64,000 nucleotides of DNA from CAWUKT01 sp963923035 (GCA_963923035.1 CAWUKT010000029.1:1-64000); one strand, 5' to 3'; counted from the first letter of the stretch, positions 32,804-42,112 are shown. Notes: generated by a model from the letters alone, not told the origin. Translations and numbers: made by a program.

Positions 32804-34873
32804 CTAGGAGCTGGGAAGGGAAATGGTGAAACAGGTGCCTTGGCCCAGTTCACTGTCCACCTGGATATCGCCGCCCAATTGTTGGACCAGGCCGTGGACG
32901 ATGGCCAGGCCGAGGCCGGTGCTGCTTTCGCCCGCCGTCGGGCGGGCACTCAGCCGCTGGAATTTGCGGAACATGATCTTCTGATCGGCCTCCGAAATCC
33001 CGGGACCTTCGTCCCGGACGGCGATCCGGACCCGATCCGCCTCACGCGTCCACGAGAGCGTGACCCGGGTGCCCGCCTGGGAGAATTTCAGGGCATTGGA
33101 AAGGAGGTTTTCCAGGATCCTTTCCAGCGACGTGGCATGGGAGCGCATTCGAACGGGCTCCGATGGCCCCTGCATGTGCAATTCGATTTGTTTCTTCGCG
33201 GCCTCGCCGGAGAAGCTGTTCACCATTTCCTCCATGAACGCCGCCAATTCTACTTCTTCCAGGGCCATTTCCTCCCCCCGCTCTCCAATTTTCCCCAGGG
33301 TCAAAATCCCCTGGATCAATTCCATCGCGCCGTGGAGGACCCGCTGGATCATGTGCATCTGGGGCGGGGCATCGGAGGGGAAATATTGCTCCTCGACCAT
33401 CCCGGTGAGGGCCTGCACCTTGTTGATGGGCGACTTCAAATCGTGGGCGACGATGTTCACCAGGCCCTCCATCTCGGCATTGAGGGTCTCCAGGTGTTGG
33501 TTTTGGGTGGCCAATGTTTCGTTGGCCAATTCGATTTCTTGTTTTTGGGCGGCGATTTTTTGGTTGCGGTCCTGCAACGATTGGTTCGCGGCCCGCCGGC
33601 GCCGTTCGCTGCGGTAGACCAGGACCAGCAGCACGAGGGCAATGGCCAGTACCCCGGCCAGTCCTCCAATGAACCAGTTTTGCTGGTTCAGCAAGCGGTC
33701 TTTCAATTCCTGCTCGGTCTGCAAACGGAGGATTTCCAGTTGTTTTTGCTCCGACGCGTACAAGGCCGCAAGCTCTTCGAGTTGCAATTTTTTAGATTGT
33801 CCGAAGATGCTGTCCCTCGTGTAATTGTAACTCTTGTAATACCCGAAAGCATCCTCATATTCCTGCATTGCCTCGGCAGTTTTATACAGACCTTCCAAAG
33901 CATCAACTTTTCGATCCAGGGCCTGAATGCGGTCTGCGAGGGCCAAAGAAGAGTCATAGGCCACATGGGCCTTGCTGAATTCTCCACGAGCAGTATAGTA
34001 CTCGCCGTACTGCAAACGTATTCTTGTGATGGCCAGTGAATTGTGGTATTTCTCTGCAAACTCCATTCCCTCCTGAAGATATTTTTCTGCATCGACCCAA
34101 TTTTTCCGGGTGATCTCCAATTCCGCCAACAAACCACAGAGCTGAGCATGGGAAGACCAATTTTCCTCAGCATAATTGCGACGATAAACTTTGGAAAAAT
34201 ATACTTCTGCGCTGTCCGTTTCTCCTGTTTTCAGGAAGATCAACCCAAGATTGATCGTGGGAGGGCCCCAAAGTCTTCTGTTCTGAATTGCTGATGCACC
34301 TTCACTCGCCACGCGAAAGTGTTCCAAGGCCGCTTGAAAATCGCCTTGTTGAAGGTGAATGGCTCCAATGTTGTTTGATAATACAGCAGTCTGGAGAAGG
34401 TCATTTTCTCTTCGAAAGAAAGGAAGCGCCTCCCGAAACACAGACAAAGCCCGCTTAAAGTGCCCTATAAAATCATAGTTCACCCCTTGCAGAATCTTTC
34501 CTTTATAATACAAGGTACTGTCCTGAACGAGGAGACTACTGATCAGCAAACTGTCCAACCAACTCAGGGCTGAGTCCACCATATTCAAGGTCGTAAAAGC
34601 AATGGCAACTCCGTATTGCCCTCTCGATTCCACTTCATCAAGCCCCAAAGAATCTCCCCAACGCACCATCTGCTGGAAAGCCACCAAGCAAAGTTCAGGA
34701 TCTTTAAACCTACTCTCTTTCCCAAAATCTTCCAGTTTTCGGAAATATGCCGTGTCTACCTCCGAGGGATATCTCAACGAGTCGGGCAATACAGGACCTT
34801 CTTGGGCCAGGGCAACCAGCGCCAAAAATTGAATCCCACACAAAAGGAAAACGGTTCTTAGTCGAGTGAGCAT
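32804..34873 (-). CDS. Sensor histidine kinase with periplasmic TPR domain
   Basis: The 689-residue protein has a signal peptide (to about residue 23) and a helical tetratricopeptide-like periplasmic sensor (about 35-385, for example AVLSNNIGAIHLQQGDFQAALEHF). One membrane helix follows (about 402-422, WFIGGLAGVLAIALVLLVLVY), then a coiled coil and the kinase. The H-box is VNIVAHDLKSPINK, with the phospho-acceptor His. The ATP-binding domain has N (LENLLSNALKFS), G1 (RDEGPGIS) and G2 (STGLGLAIV) boxes. No receiver domain is attached, and no response regulator is adjacent. The gene is divergent from the zinc-ribbon/CHAT unit. Confidence 0.88.
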   Translation of the reverse strand: MLTRLRTVFLLCGIQFLALVALAQEGPVLPDSLRYPSEVDTAYFRKLEDFGKESRFKDPELCLVAFQQMVRWGDSLGLDEVESRGQYGVAIAFTTLNMVDSALSWLDSLLISSLLVQDSTLYYKGKILQGVNYDFIGHFKRALSVFREALPFFRRENDLLQTAVLSNNIGAIHLQQGDFQAALEHFRVASEGASAIQNRRLWGPPTINLGLIFLKTGETDSAEVYFSKVYRRNYAEENWSSHAQLCGLLAELEITRKNWVDAEKYLQEGMEFAEKYHNSLAITRIRLQYGEYYTARGEFSKAHVAYDSSLALADRIQALDRKVDALEGLYKTAEAMQEYEDAFGYYKSYNYTRDSIFGQSKKLQLEELAALYASEQKQLEILRLQTEQELKDRLLNQQNWFIGGLAGVLAIALVLLVLVYRSERRRRAANQSLQDRNQKIAAQKQEIELANETLATQNQHLETLNAEMEGLVNIVAHDLKSPINKVQALTGMVEEQYFPSDAPPQMHMIQRVLHGAMELIQGILTLGKIGERGEEMALEEVELAAFMEEMVNSFSGEAAKKQIELHMQGPSEPVRMRSHATSLERILENLLSNALKFSQAGTRVTLSWTREADRVRIAVRDEGPGISEADQKIMFRKFQRLSARPTAGESSTGLGLAIVHGLVQQLGGDIQVDSELGQGTCFTISLPSS

Positions 34874-35027
34874 ACTTTAGTCGTCCCCATTAATTTCTGG
34901 CTAATCTTTTGGTTCTGCAAGTGGGGGAATGGAGAATAATTAATAATCGGAAAAAAATGTTGGAGGAGCCGCCCCACCCAATCCGGACCTTGGGGCCTAT
35001 CCAAGTATATCCACCAATGTTTTCCCC

Positions 35028-35258
35028 ATGTCCGATACAAAAAAGATTCCCCTGACCTTTGCCTGCTTCAACTGCGGAAAGACCAGCCAGTATCCCAACT
35101 ATTTACCGCCCCTCCACGAGGGCGACCCTCCCCCCGCCGTGTCCAAGCGCTGCCTCACCTGCGGCATCCGCAACGAGGTCACCATCCCCATCGGCTTTGC
35201 CGAGCGCTCCGATTCCCCCCTTCTATCCGGCCAAGCCATTTCTTCCTCCAACGCTTAA
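35028..35258 (+). CDS. Small zinc-ribbon protein upstream of the CHAT-STAND gene
   Basis: A 76-residue protein with two CxxC pairs (FACFNCGKTSQ and KRCLTCGIRN) about 30 residues apart, the layout of a zinc ribbon, followed by a short low-complexity tail. It has no signal peptide. Its stop lies 10 bases before the ATG of the CHAT-STAND-TPR gene, so the two almost certainly form one unit. A role as adaptor, sensor or nucleic-acid-binding partner is inferred only from this context. I do not recognise a named family. Confidence 0.7.
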   Translation: MSDTKKIPLTFACFNCGKTSQYPNYLPPLHEGDPPPAVSKRCLTCGIRNEVTIPIGFAERSDSPLLSGQAISSSNA

Positions 35259-35268
35259 TCCCTCCGCC

Positions 35269-38200
35269 ATGATCCTCAACCTCAAAATCTCCGACGACCA
35301 GATCGCCTCCGTCCAGCCCTTGCTGGACCAGTTCCACGCCCAATTGGAGGACCGGGAACAGTTGTTGGCTCCTGACCTCACCCTCGCCATCCAACTGAGC
35401 GAACAGCTTCAGGATATCCTGCTGGGACAAAAGGAAGCCATTGCCCAAATCTGGCAGGACAGTCGTACCCAGGCCCGGACCCTGTACCTCTACCACCCCA
35501 TTGGGGATGTCCTGAACTGGCCCTGGGAGCTGGCCACCCTCGACCGTCCCCTCCTCGCCCTGGCCCGCTTGTTCCAACCGATCGCCCTGCCTTTTACCCC
35601 CTCCAACAGCTATCCCCTGAAGGTCCTGATCATGGTCTCGGCGCCAGAGGGCGCGACCCGGCTCGATTACGAGCAGGAAGAACTCAAGCTCCTGCAAGCC
35701 TTTGCGCCCCTACTGGAAAAGGGACTCGTCCAGATCCACTTCACGGACGACGGCTCGCGGGACAACCTGAAGGAGAAATTGCAGGCGAACAAGTACCATA
35801 TCCTCCACTATTCCGGCCACGGCACCTACCACGAGGGGATCGGCTACCTGGCGATGGAGGAACCGTTGACGGGGCGGGAACAAATGGTCACGGGCTTGGA
35901 ACTGATGCAGGTACTGGGGGAAATGAAAACCAAAGGGCATTGTCCCGATCTGGTGGTGCTTTCGGCCTGCAAATCGGCCCAGGGGGATGTGAACAACGAT
36001 GTTTCGGGAGTGGCTGAGACCTTGCTGCACGGTGGGATTCCCGCCGTGATCGCCATGGCCGCCAGTATCCTGGATTCCAGTGCCATCGTATTTGCGGCAG
36101 CGCTTTACCAGCAACTCGCCCGAAATTTCCCGCTGGGGCGGGCCTTCCACCAGGCCCTTCAGGCCGTCAGAGAGCAGGAAGCCAATGATCCCCAGCTCCA
36201 ACGATCAACAACGGGAAAGTTTCCGGCCCAATGGCTGATCCCCCAGCTCCGGCTCCACGATTCCGTCGATGCCTTGATGGCCACCAATGCGACCCGGGAA
36301 GAATTGGATTTCAGCCACAGCACCGAAATCCTGACCGGGTCCAAGCACCTGGTCAAGCTCCGGGTCCGCCCCGAGCACTACGTCTTCATCGGCCGCCGCC
36401 GGGACAAGCGAACCGCCTTGCAGCTCCTGTTGAACAAGCAGCCCGTTCTGCTGCGGGGCCAGGGTGGGGTGGGCAAAACGGCACTGTCCGAGCACCTCTG
36501 TATCCGGCTGCTGGCGCGGGACGCCCGATTCCATGTCTTTGTCCTGCAAGAAACCGAGGGCAAGGCCCAGGTATTGCTGGATGCGATGAAGGGGTATCTC
36601 CGGCCGAAAATGCCCCTGATGGAATTCGTCCAATTCGAGCAAATCCTGGCTGCCCAACCCGCCCTGACCGATCAATTCCGCCTCCTGCTTACCGCGGTTC
36701 AACATATCTGCATTCCCATCTTCCTCATCGACAATGTCGAGACCTACCAGCACCTCGACCAGAACCCTCCCACCTGGAAGGTCGACGAATACGGTGATAT
36801 TCTTGACATCCTCCAACTGCTGTTGCAGTCCCAAACCGGCCCCGTCATCCTAACGGGCCGCTACCCCGTCCCCGAACTGGGCCCCATCGGAGAATGCGAC
36901 CTGAATACCGTGCCCTTCGGCGACTTCTTGCAGAAATGCTATCAACTGCCCTTCTACCAGCAGAGCCAACATCAGAAAGGCGATCCCCTCGGCCAGATTC
37001 CCATTCGCCGCGCCCAGCCCCAGCGTCCATTTACCTTCAAGGCCCTGGCCCGGGCCCTGTACGAACTGTTGGGCGGCAACTACCGCGCCCTGGAATTCTT
37101 CAGTGAACTCTACTGCAAAGCGCCCGAAGGTGCCTTCCAGACCATTGCCGACCTGCAAGACTTCAAGCAGCGGCTCTCCCAGCAGCAGATTTTAGAAGGC
37201 GTGCATGTCAAGATGAGCAAAAACCTGTTCGTGAAGGAACTGCTCGGACTGCTGGACGAGACCGCCCGGGATACGCTGGCGGTCCTCGCCCGGTTTCGCA
37301 TCCCCGTTTTCCCCGCGGCCATCGGGATGCAGCGGGACTACGCGGATCGGACGGAATCGTTCTCGCAACTGGTCAGCCTGACCTTGGTGGAAAAGCGAAC
37401 CGGGGGAGACGGACGGGAGCGGTATTATGTGGTCCCACTGGTGCGGGAGGTCATTGGGGAACTGCTGGGGAAAATGGAGGACTTTGACCATGAGCGGGCG
37501 GGGGATTATTACCACGAAGGGGTAATGGAGAATCTCGCAGAAAAATCTCTCATCGAAGATAGCGAGGCTTTTGAACACTATGCTCTTGCCGAATCAGTGG
37601 AGGGGGTTAACGAGGTTGGGGCTTCATTGGTCAACTATTTCTACAAAGTCCAGCAATACCAAGTGGCCCTAGCTTATGGGAAACGAGTGGAGGGCATTGC
37701 CGCAGAAACTACCTCCGCACATATCAAAAATAGCCTTGGAATGATACATCATTATGGGGGCGACCTTGAGCGCGCATTGGCATATTTTGAAAAATGCTTG
37801 GAGCGAAACCAAAAGAGCAAGGACCTCCAAGGGGAGGCGGCTCTTCTAAACAATATCAGCCAGATATATCATTCAAAAGGCGACTATGACCAAGCCCTGA
37901 TCTATCTCCAAAGATCCCTGCCTATCCAAAGAGCCGTCGGAGACCGCGAAGGGGAAGCTGCAATATTGAACAATATGGGAGGCATTGCTTACAGAAAAAA
38001 GGACTATGAACAGGCATTGGACTTCTTACAGCAGTCTCTAATGATTGATAGGGACCTGGAAAATTTGGATGGAGTTGCTCATTCACTGACTAATATAGGT
38101 GAAATCTATCGATCTCAAGAAAATGATCCTGAAGCTCAAAAATACTACCTTGAGGCATTATCCATACTTCAAAAAACAGGGAATCGGAAAAATGAGGCTG

Positions 38201-38526
38201 TCACCCTCAACAATCTCGGCCAAATCTATTTGGCCCTTGGAGACTATCAGCAAGCCCTTGTTTACCTCCACAAAGCTCTTTCCATTCAACAGGAATTGGG
38301 AGACCGTGAGGGCGAAGCAATCACCCTGAGCAATATCGGAGCCACCTATTTTGAACAAAATCAACTCGAAGCAGCCATTCCACCTCTTCTGAGCGCCTAT
38401 TCAATCTTCCACCAGATGAAAGTCCCAAGTGCAAAGGCCCCCGAATCCTACCTCACCGCCATCATTTCCAAAATCGGCAAAGACCGATTCCAAGAAATCC
38501 TCGCCCAGCTCACCCAAAACCCCTAA
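35269..38526 (+). CDS. CHAT peptidase - STAND NTPase - TPR protein
   Basis: Residues 1-310 form a CHAT (caspase-like) domain with both catalytic residues: His184 in HYSGHGTY and Cys234 in LSACKSAQ. Residues ~360-730 are a STAND/NB-ARC-like NTPase with Walker A GQGGVGKT (397-404), Walker B IPIFLIDN (Asp488) and the downstream ILTGRYP segment, then a winged-helix-like region. From about residue 740 to 1060 there are at least six TPR repeats (ALLNNISQIYHSKGDYDQAL, AILNNMGGIAYRKKDYEQAL and others). Such tripartite proteins act as ligand-triggered proteases in conflict or immunity systems; that role is inferred here. I start at the ATG at 35269; the open frame above it overlaps the zinc-ribbon gene. 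Base composition falls sharply toward A+T in the TPR part. Confidence 0.88.
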   Translation: MILNLKISDDQIASVQPLLDQFHAQLEDREQLLAPDLTLAIQLSEQLQDILLGQKEAIAQIWQDSRTQARTLYLYHPIGDVLNWPWELATLDRPLLALARLFQPIALPFTPSNSYPLKVLIMVSAPEGATRLDYEQEELKLLQAFAPLLEKGLVQIHFTDDGSRDNLKEKLQANKYHILHYSGHGTYHEGIGYLAMEEPLTGREQMVTGLELMQVLGEMKTKGHCPDLVVLSACKSAQGDVNNDVSGVAETLLHGGIPAVIAMAASILDSSAIVFAAALYQQLARNFPLGRAFHQALQAVREQEANDPQLQRSTTGKFPAQWLIPQLRLHDSVDALMATNATREELDFSHSTEILTGSKHLVKLRVRPEHYVFIGRRRDKRTALQLLLNKQPVLLRGQGGVGKTALSEHLCIRLLARDARFHVFVLQETEGKAQVLLDAMKGYLRPKMPLMEFVQFEQILAAQPALTDQFRLLLTAVQHICIPIFLIDNVETYQHLDQNPPTWKVDEYGDILDILQLLLQSQTGPVILTGRYPVPELGPIGECDLNTVPFGDFLQKCYQLPFYQQSQHQKGDPLGQIPIRRAQPQRPFTFKALARALYELLGGNYRALEFFSELYCKAPEGAFQTIADLQDFKQRLSQQQILEGVHVKMSKNLFVKELLGLLDETARDTLAVLARFRIPVFPAAIGMQRDYADRTESFSQLVSLTLVEKRTGGDGRERYYVVPLVREVIGELLGKMEDFDHERAGDYYHEGVMENLAEKSLIEDSEAFEHYALAESVEGVNEVGASLVNYFYKVQQYQVALAYGKRVEGIAAETTSAHIKNSLGMIHHYGGDLERALAYFEKCLERNQKSKDLQGEAALLNNISQIYHSKGDYDQALIYLQRSLPIQRAVGDREGEAAILNNMGGIAYRKKDYEQALDFLQQSLMIDRDLENLDGVAHSLTNIGEIYRSQENDPEAQKYYLEALSILQKTGNRKNEAVTLNNLGQIYLALGDYQQALVYLHKALSIQQELGDREGEAITLSNIGATYFEQNQLEAAIPPLLSAYSIFHQMKVPSAKAPESYLTAIISKIGKDRFQEILAQLTQNP

Positions 38527-38528
38527 GC

Positions 38529-39101
38529 CCCTACCTCCAAGGCCCCCCACCCCGCCCATCAGGTCGGGGCCCCCACCCCGAAGGCGGAGGCTTCCGCCTC
38601 CGACCTCGGCGCGTCCACCTCGGAGGTCCAGTCTTCCGCCTCAAGGGTCGGCGCGTTCACCAAATACCTCCAACGCCTCGCCCTGACGGGCGAATAGATG
38701 AGCATTCATGGCAAATCATTGCGGGTGCGAGGTGGGGCACTGCGGGTCGGAGGTACCCCTCCCCTGCCTCTGAGGTCCATCGGGTCGAGGTCGGAGGTCC
38801 AACGGCCGAGGTCAGAGGTCCAAGCCTGGACCTCCAAGGCGGAGGGGAGGACCTCGATGGCGGAATGTTCCGGGTTGGAGGTGGGGCATTGCGGGTCGGA
38901 GGTACCCCTCCCCTGCCTCCGAGGTCCAGGGGCCGAGTTCGGACGTCCAAGCGTGTACCTCCAGGGCGGCGGGGAGGACCTCGCAGGCGGAAGGTTCCGG
39001 GTTGGAGGTGGGGCACTGCGGCTCCGAGGCGGGAGGGGGAGCCTCTGAGGCCCAATGCTGGACCTCGTTGGCGGATTGTCCGGGGCCGGAGGTGGAAAGG
39101 C
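38529..39101. repeat. 21-bp-phased degenerate palindrome array 3 (GGACCTC n GAGGTCC)
   Basis: A GC-rich array between convergent genes. GAGGT/GAGGC cores recur at 38729, 38750, 38772, 38794, 38815, 38878, 38899, 38921, 39005, 39026, 39047 and 39089. These steps are 21 or multiples of 21, with a few of 22. The idealised core is the palindrome GGACCTCnGAGGTCC; many units keep only one arm. A block of roughly 45 bp is duplicated with a 149-bp offset (38730-38778 against 38879-38927). From about 39093 down to 38830 the minus frame reads an unbroken heptad pattern (T/A-S-E...), which reflects the strict 21-bp pitch. The part left of 38700 is more degenerate. Confidence 0.75.
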
Positions 39102-39230
39102 GAAACGTCAAGACCAAGGGGTCCGGCTTCGCCGGAAAACAATGGAGGTCCGGCCCCGAAGGACCGAACCTCGCATTTCATTGGGCCGTCTTTGGCGAAC
39201 GGCCAGTCAATGGGACTGTAAATCAATCCA

Positions 39231-39767
39231 TCAACTTACACCATTGGAGGAAGTGGGACTTCCATCCGGGGACTCACTTCCCGACCCGTCCGACTCCGTC
39301 TGCGCAGCTGCGCCCGTACGGACGAACCGCCGTCCCAACCGGTCCGCGACCGCTTCCGCGCCGGGCAAGCCCGACTGTGCGGCGGCCTTCGCCATCCGGT
39401 AGAACATCAAGCTGGCTGCAAACGCTTCCGAACCCGCCAGGGTCCGCGTATGGCTCACTTTCGTGAGCAGCCGCGTCAACAACTGCTCGATCTCAGACAG
39501 TTGCTCGAAGAGGACGAGGTCCTTCTCCAGCTCGGTCTGGTCGATGTACATCGGCATCAGGAATGCATTCGAGCGCATCGCCTGAAGGGCATCGTCCACG
39601 AACAACTTGTTCGAACGATTGATCTTCGGGAGGACCATACGCTCCTGGTCCGTCAAACCGATTAAAAATGGAAGATTAGAATCCAACTGCTGGATGAGTG
39701 CCAGCGCACTTTGTAAATCGCTATCGGTCAACGTGACCGACAAGCGGTTGTTAAATAGATTTGTCAT
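39231..39767 (-). CDS. Hypothetical protein, helical, Bacteroidota type
   Basis: The 178-residue protein starts MTNLFNNRLSVTLTDSDLQSAL and is helical throughout, with LIGLTDQERMVLPKINRSNKLFVDDAL and a long helical second half (ELEKDLVLFEQLSEIEQLL). The last 20 residues are Ser/Gly/Pro-rich and probably disordered. There is no signal peptide or membrane helix. I have seen similar proteins annotated as hypothetical in Bacteroidota, but no function is known. It stands alone; array 3 lies just past its 3' end. Confidence 0.72.
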   Translation of the reverse strand: MTNLFNNRLSVTLTDSDLQSALALIQQLDSNLPFLIGLTDQERMVLPKINRSNKLFVDDALQAMRSNAFLMPMYIDQTELEKDLVLFEQLSEIEQLLTRLLTKVSHTRTLAGSEAFAASLMFYRMAKAAAQSGLPGAEAVADRLGRRFVRTGAAAQTESDGSGSESPDGSPTSSNGVS

Positions 39768-40107
39768 GATTCAACAAAACTAAAGGTGAAAAAAATGTCC
39801 GTACCCTTGCTCTCAAAACAGGTAGCGAACCCTCTAATAGGCTGAACTCTGTGACGTTGCGAATATACATTTGCCCTATCCAATTTATCAAGCCCTTTCT
39901 CCGACAACTTATTCACATTCCGTTTACCTGATCTTCCCCCTCCCAACTCAATCCATTTCCCTGCTCCCCCCAACGGAATTGGCCCCCAGCCCCATTCCCT
40001 CCCTTTCTCACTCTCCCTCCATTCCTCATATTCCCTACCAGCACATTCTCCCAAAAACCCCATTTTCCCCGCATCCTCCACCCGATTTTTTCGTATAATC
40101 CATTACC
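39768..40107. other. Intergenic region with pyrimidine-rich leader
   Basis: The divergent gap between the hypothetical protein and the holin-4 family gene. From about 39930 to 40088 the plus strand is almost entirely C and T, with occasional A, directly ahead of the plus-strand gene. TATATTCG on the minus strand near 39860 is a one-mismatch -7 candidate for the hypothetical gene. No ORF or RNA seen. Confidence 0.5.
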
Positions 40108-40506
40108 ATGAACAATTCCAGCACCCTCGGCCAACGCCTCGTCAAGCTCCTCGCCACCGCCTTCGCGGTTTGGTTGGCAGCGGAAATCGTTCCGGGCATC
40201 CAGGTCGCCAGCTTTTGGACCGCACTGTGGGTCGGCTTCATCCTCGCCCTCCTCAATGTCGTCATCAAGCCCATCCTCACCGTCATTTCCATCCCGCTCA
40301 TTTTCGTCACCTTCGGCCTCTTCCTCCTCGTCATCAACGCCGTCCTGCTCCTCTTCGCGGACGAGTTGGTCGCGAACTTCGTCGTCAACGACTTTTGGGA
40401 CGCCGTCTGGGGCTCGATCATCATCAGCTTCGTCAGCATGTTGCTGGAGCCACGCAAGCCCAAGGCCGCCGAGGGCAGCGACCAAAACCAAGCGGTGCAA
40501 CGGTAA
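40108..40506 (+). CDS. Holin-4 superfamily (Phage_holin_4_2) membrane protein
   Basis: The 132-residue protein has three to four hydrophobic helices: 8-25, 33-52 (FWTALWVGFILALLNVVIKP), 54-80 (ILTVISIPLIFVTFGLFLLVINAVLLL) and about 97-113. The sequence LNVVIKPILTVISIPL is the signature of this family. Despite the name it is widespread in chromosomes with no phage context and its function is unknown. No phage genes are near, so this is not evidence of a prophage. The C-terminal tail is cytoplasmic and charged. It is convergent with the symporter gene, 10 bases apart. Confidence 0.85.
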   Translation: MNNSSTLGQRLVKLLATAFAVWLAAEIVPGIQVASFWTALWVGFILALLNVVIKPILTVISIPLIFVTFGLFLLVINAVLLLFADELVANFVVNDFWDAVWGSIIISFVSMLLEPRKPKAAEGSDQNQAVQR

Positions 40507-40516
40507 ATCGGTACGT

Positions 40517-42094
40517 TTAGCTGAAAATCAAATGGAGCAGGCCCAGTGACACGAGCAGGGCCACGCCCAGCCACGCCAATTGGCGGTCAGCGGCTTCGAG
40601 CAAGCCGCGCCGGAAACCAATCACATCCGAGCGGTCCTTCGTGAAGAAGCCCTTGTAAGCCCCCGCGTACATGACCGAGAAGGCCAGGACGATGACCCAC
40701 ATCGCCCGGACGAAGTAATTCATGTCCGGGTAGAAGTATTGGAGGGCAAAATTGGCGGGGACGGTGCCGACAAAGGCGATCAGGGCCGCCCAGCGGTTCG
40801 GGGCGAGGAGGAGCGCCGCGCCCAAGATCACCACCACAATTCCCGAATTCACATAGTAGCGCAGCTCGTTGAGGTAGTGGGTAAAGGCCTGCCCCTGGTC
40901 CGAAAACTTGCTGTTCAGGAGGTACAAGCCCATCAGGATGCCCGTGACCATCGTGACCAGGATCGTGAGCCGGCCCGCGCGGACCATTTCCCGGTCCGTC
41001 GCTTCCTTCTTGATATAGCTCTTGTAGATGTCAATGGAAAACAGGGTCGCGAGGGAATTGTAGAGGGAGTCGACCGTGGACATGAGGGAGGCAAACAGGG
41101 CGCACAAAATCAAGCCGCGGAGGCCGGTCGGGAGGTAATTGCGGACGAGGTAGGGAAATGCTTCGTCGGGATCGCTCAGTCCTTGTTCCCCAAGAATCCC
41201 CACCAGCGCAATGCCCGGGACCACGATCAGCACGGCCATGAAATATTTCATCACGCCCCCGGCCAGCAGACCGATTTGGGCGTCCCGCAGGCTCCGCGCC
41301 GCCAAGGACCGCTGCACCACACTTTGGTTGGCGCACCAGTAGTTGATGTTGAGGAGGAACCAGCCGCCGATGGCGATCCACGGCAGTTTCGGGTGCTCCT
41401 GCGGCAGGTGCAGGTGCATCTTTTCCCGCAGCGGTTCTTCGTACAATTTTCCCCAGCCCCCCAAGGCATCCACCGACACAAAGAGCAGGATGATCGCCCC
41501 GACCAACAGAATCGCAAATTGGATGATGTCGGTCCGGACCACCGCGCTGAGGCCTCCGAAGTAGGTATAGATGGCGGAAAAAATGCCGAAGAAGACGACC
41601 AAGCCACCAATGCGCAGGAGTCGATTTTCCGTCAGCACATTCAGGTAGTCGCCGAGGACAAAATCCGCCGCGTAGCCCCCCCAGAAGAGTGCCGCGCCCA
41701 AACCAATGGTCGAGAAGAGGAGGATATTGCCGACCGAATAGACGCCCGCGACCCAGGGACCGAGCCGCGTCTTGATGAATTGGGTCACCGTCACCACCCG
41801 GTTGCGGAGGTACATGGGGACGAAGACAAATGCCGCCAGCAGGAGCCCTTGCACGGCGTTGATCTCGAGGTTCGCCTGGGCCAAGCCATATAAATAGGCC
41901 GAGCCCATCATCCCGAGGAATTGGAAGCCGCTGATATTGGTGGCGATGGTCGACACGGCGATGGATGGCCAGCGCAGGCGTCGCGAACTCAGGAAAAATT
42001 CTTCCACGCTGTCGCTTTGGTCTTTGCTGCTGCGGAGGGCGAGCAACATGACGGCGGCGAGGTAAACCAGAACGAGTAAGAGGTCGAGCAGCAT
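40517..42094 (-). CDS. Sodium:solute symporter family transporter
   Basis: The 525-residue inner-membrane protein has about 14 predicted helices. Sodium:solute symporter signatures are visible: the N-terminal SSRRLRWPSIAVSTIATNISG, the GGLSAVVRTDIIQF segment in helix 6, and the ALFASLMSTVDSLYNSLATL segment near helix 9-10 with Ser/Thr residues that usually contact sodium. The solute cannot be told from sequence. It is last in a minus-strand run after the aldo-keto reductase and the flavin monooxygenase (18-base gap), which suggests uptake of the compound they process. Confidence 0.9.
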   Translation of the reverse strand: MLLDLLLVLVYLAAVMLLALRSSKDQSDSVEEFFLSSRRLRWPSIAVSTIATNISGFQFLGMMGSAYLYGLAQANLEINAVQGLLLAAFVFVPMYLRNRVVTVTQFIKTRLGPWVAGVYSVGNILLFSTIGLGAALFWGGYAADFVLGDYLNVLTENRLLRIGGLVVFFGIFSAIYTYFGGLSAVVRTDIIQFAILLVGAIILLFVSVDALGGWGKLYEEPLREKMHLHLPQEHPKLPWIAIGGWFLLNINYWCANQSVVQRSLAARSLRDAQIGLLAGGVMKYFMAVLIVVPGIALVGILGEQGLSDPDEAFPYLVRNYLPTGLRGLILCALFASLMSTVDSLYNSLATLFSIDIYKSYIKKEATDREMVRAGRLTILVTMVTGILMGLYLLNSKFSDQGQAFTHYLNELRYYVNSGIVVVILGAALLLAPNRWAALIAFVGTVPANFALQYFYPDMNYFVRAMWVIVLAFSVMYAGAYKGFFTKDRSDVIGFRRGLLEAADRQLAWLGVALLVSLGLLHLIFS

Positions 42095-42112
42095 GGAAAA
42101 TCAATTAATGGG

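Noticed and set aside
35059..35268. N-terminal extension of the CHAT-STAND protein upstream of 35269
   Set aside because: The extension is Pro/Ser/Ala low-complexity sequence that is out of frame with, and overlaps, the zinc-ribbon gene with its two CxxC motifs; the ATG at 35269 starts the fold.
38657..39226. Several overlapping open frames on both strands through array 3
   Set aside because: GC-rich repetitive DNA with a period divisible by three stays open in many frames; none has a family or consistent start.
40108..40506. Prophage, suggested by the phage-holin family name
   Set aside because: This family is common in chromosomes without phage genes, and no integrase, capsid, portal or lysin gene is in the window.
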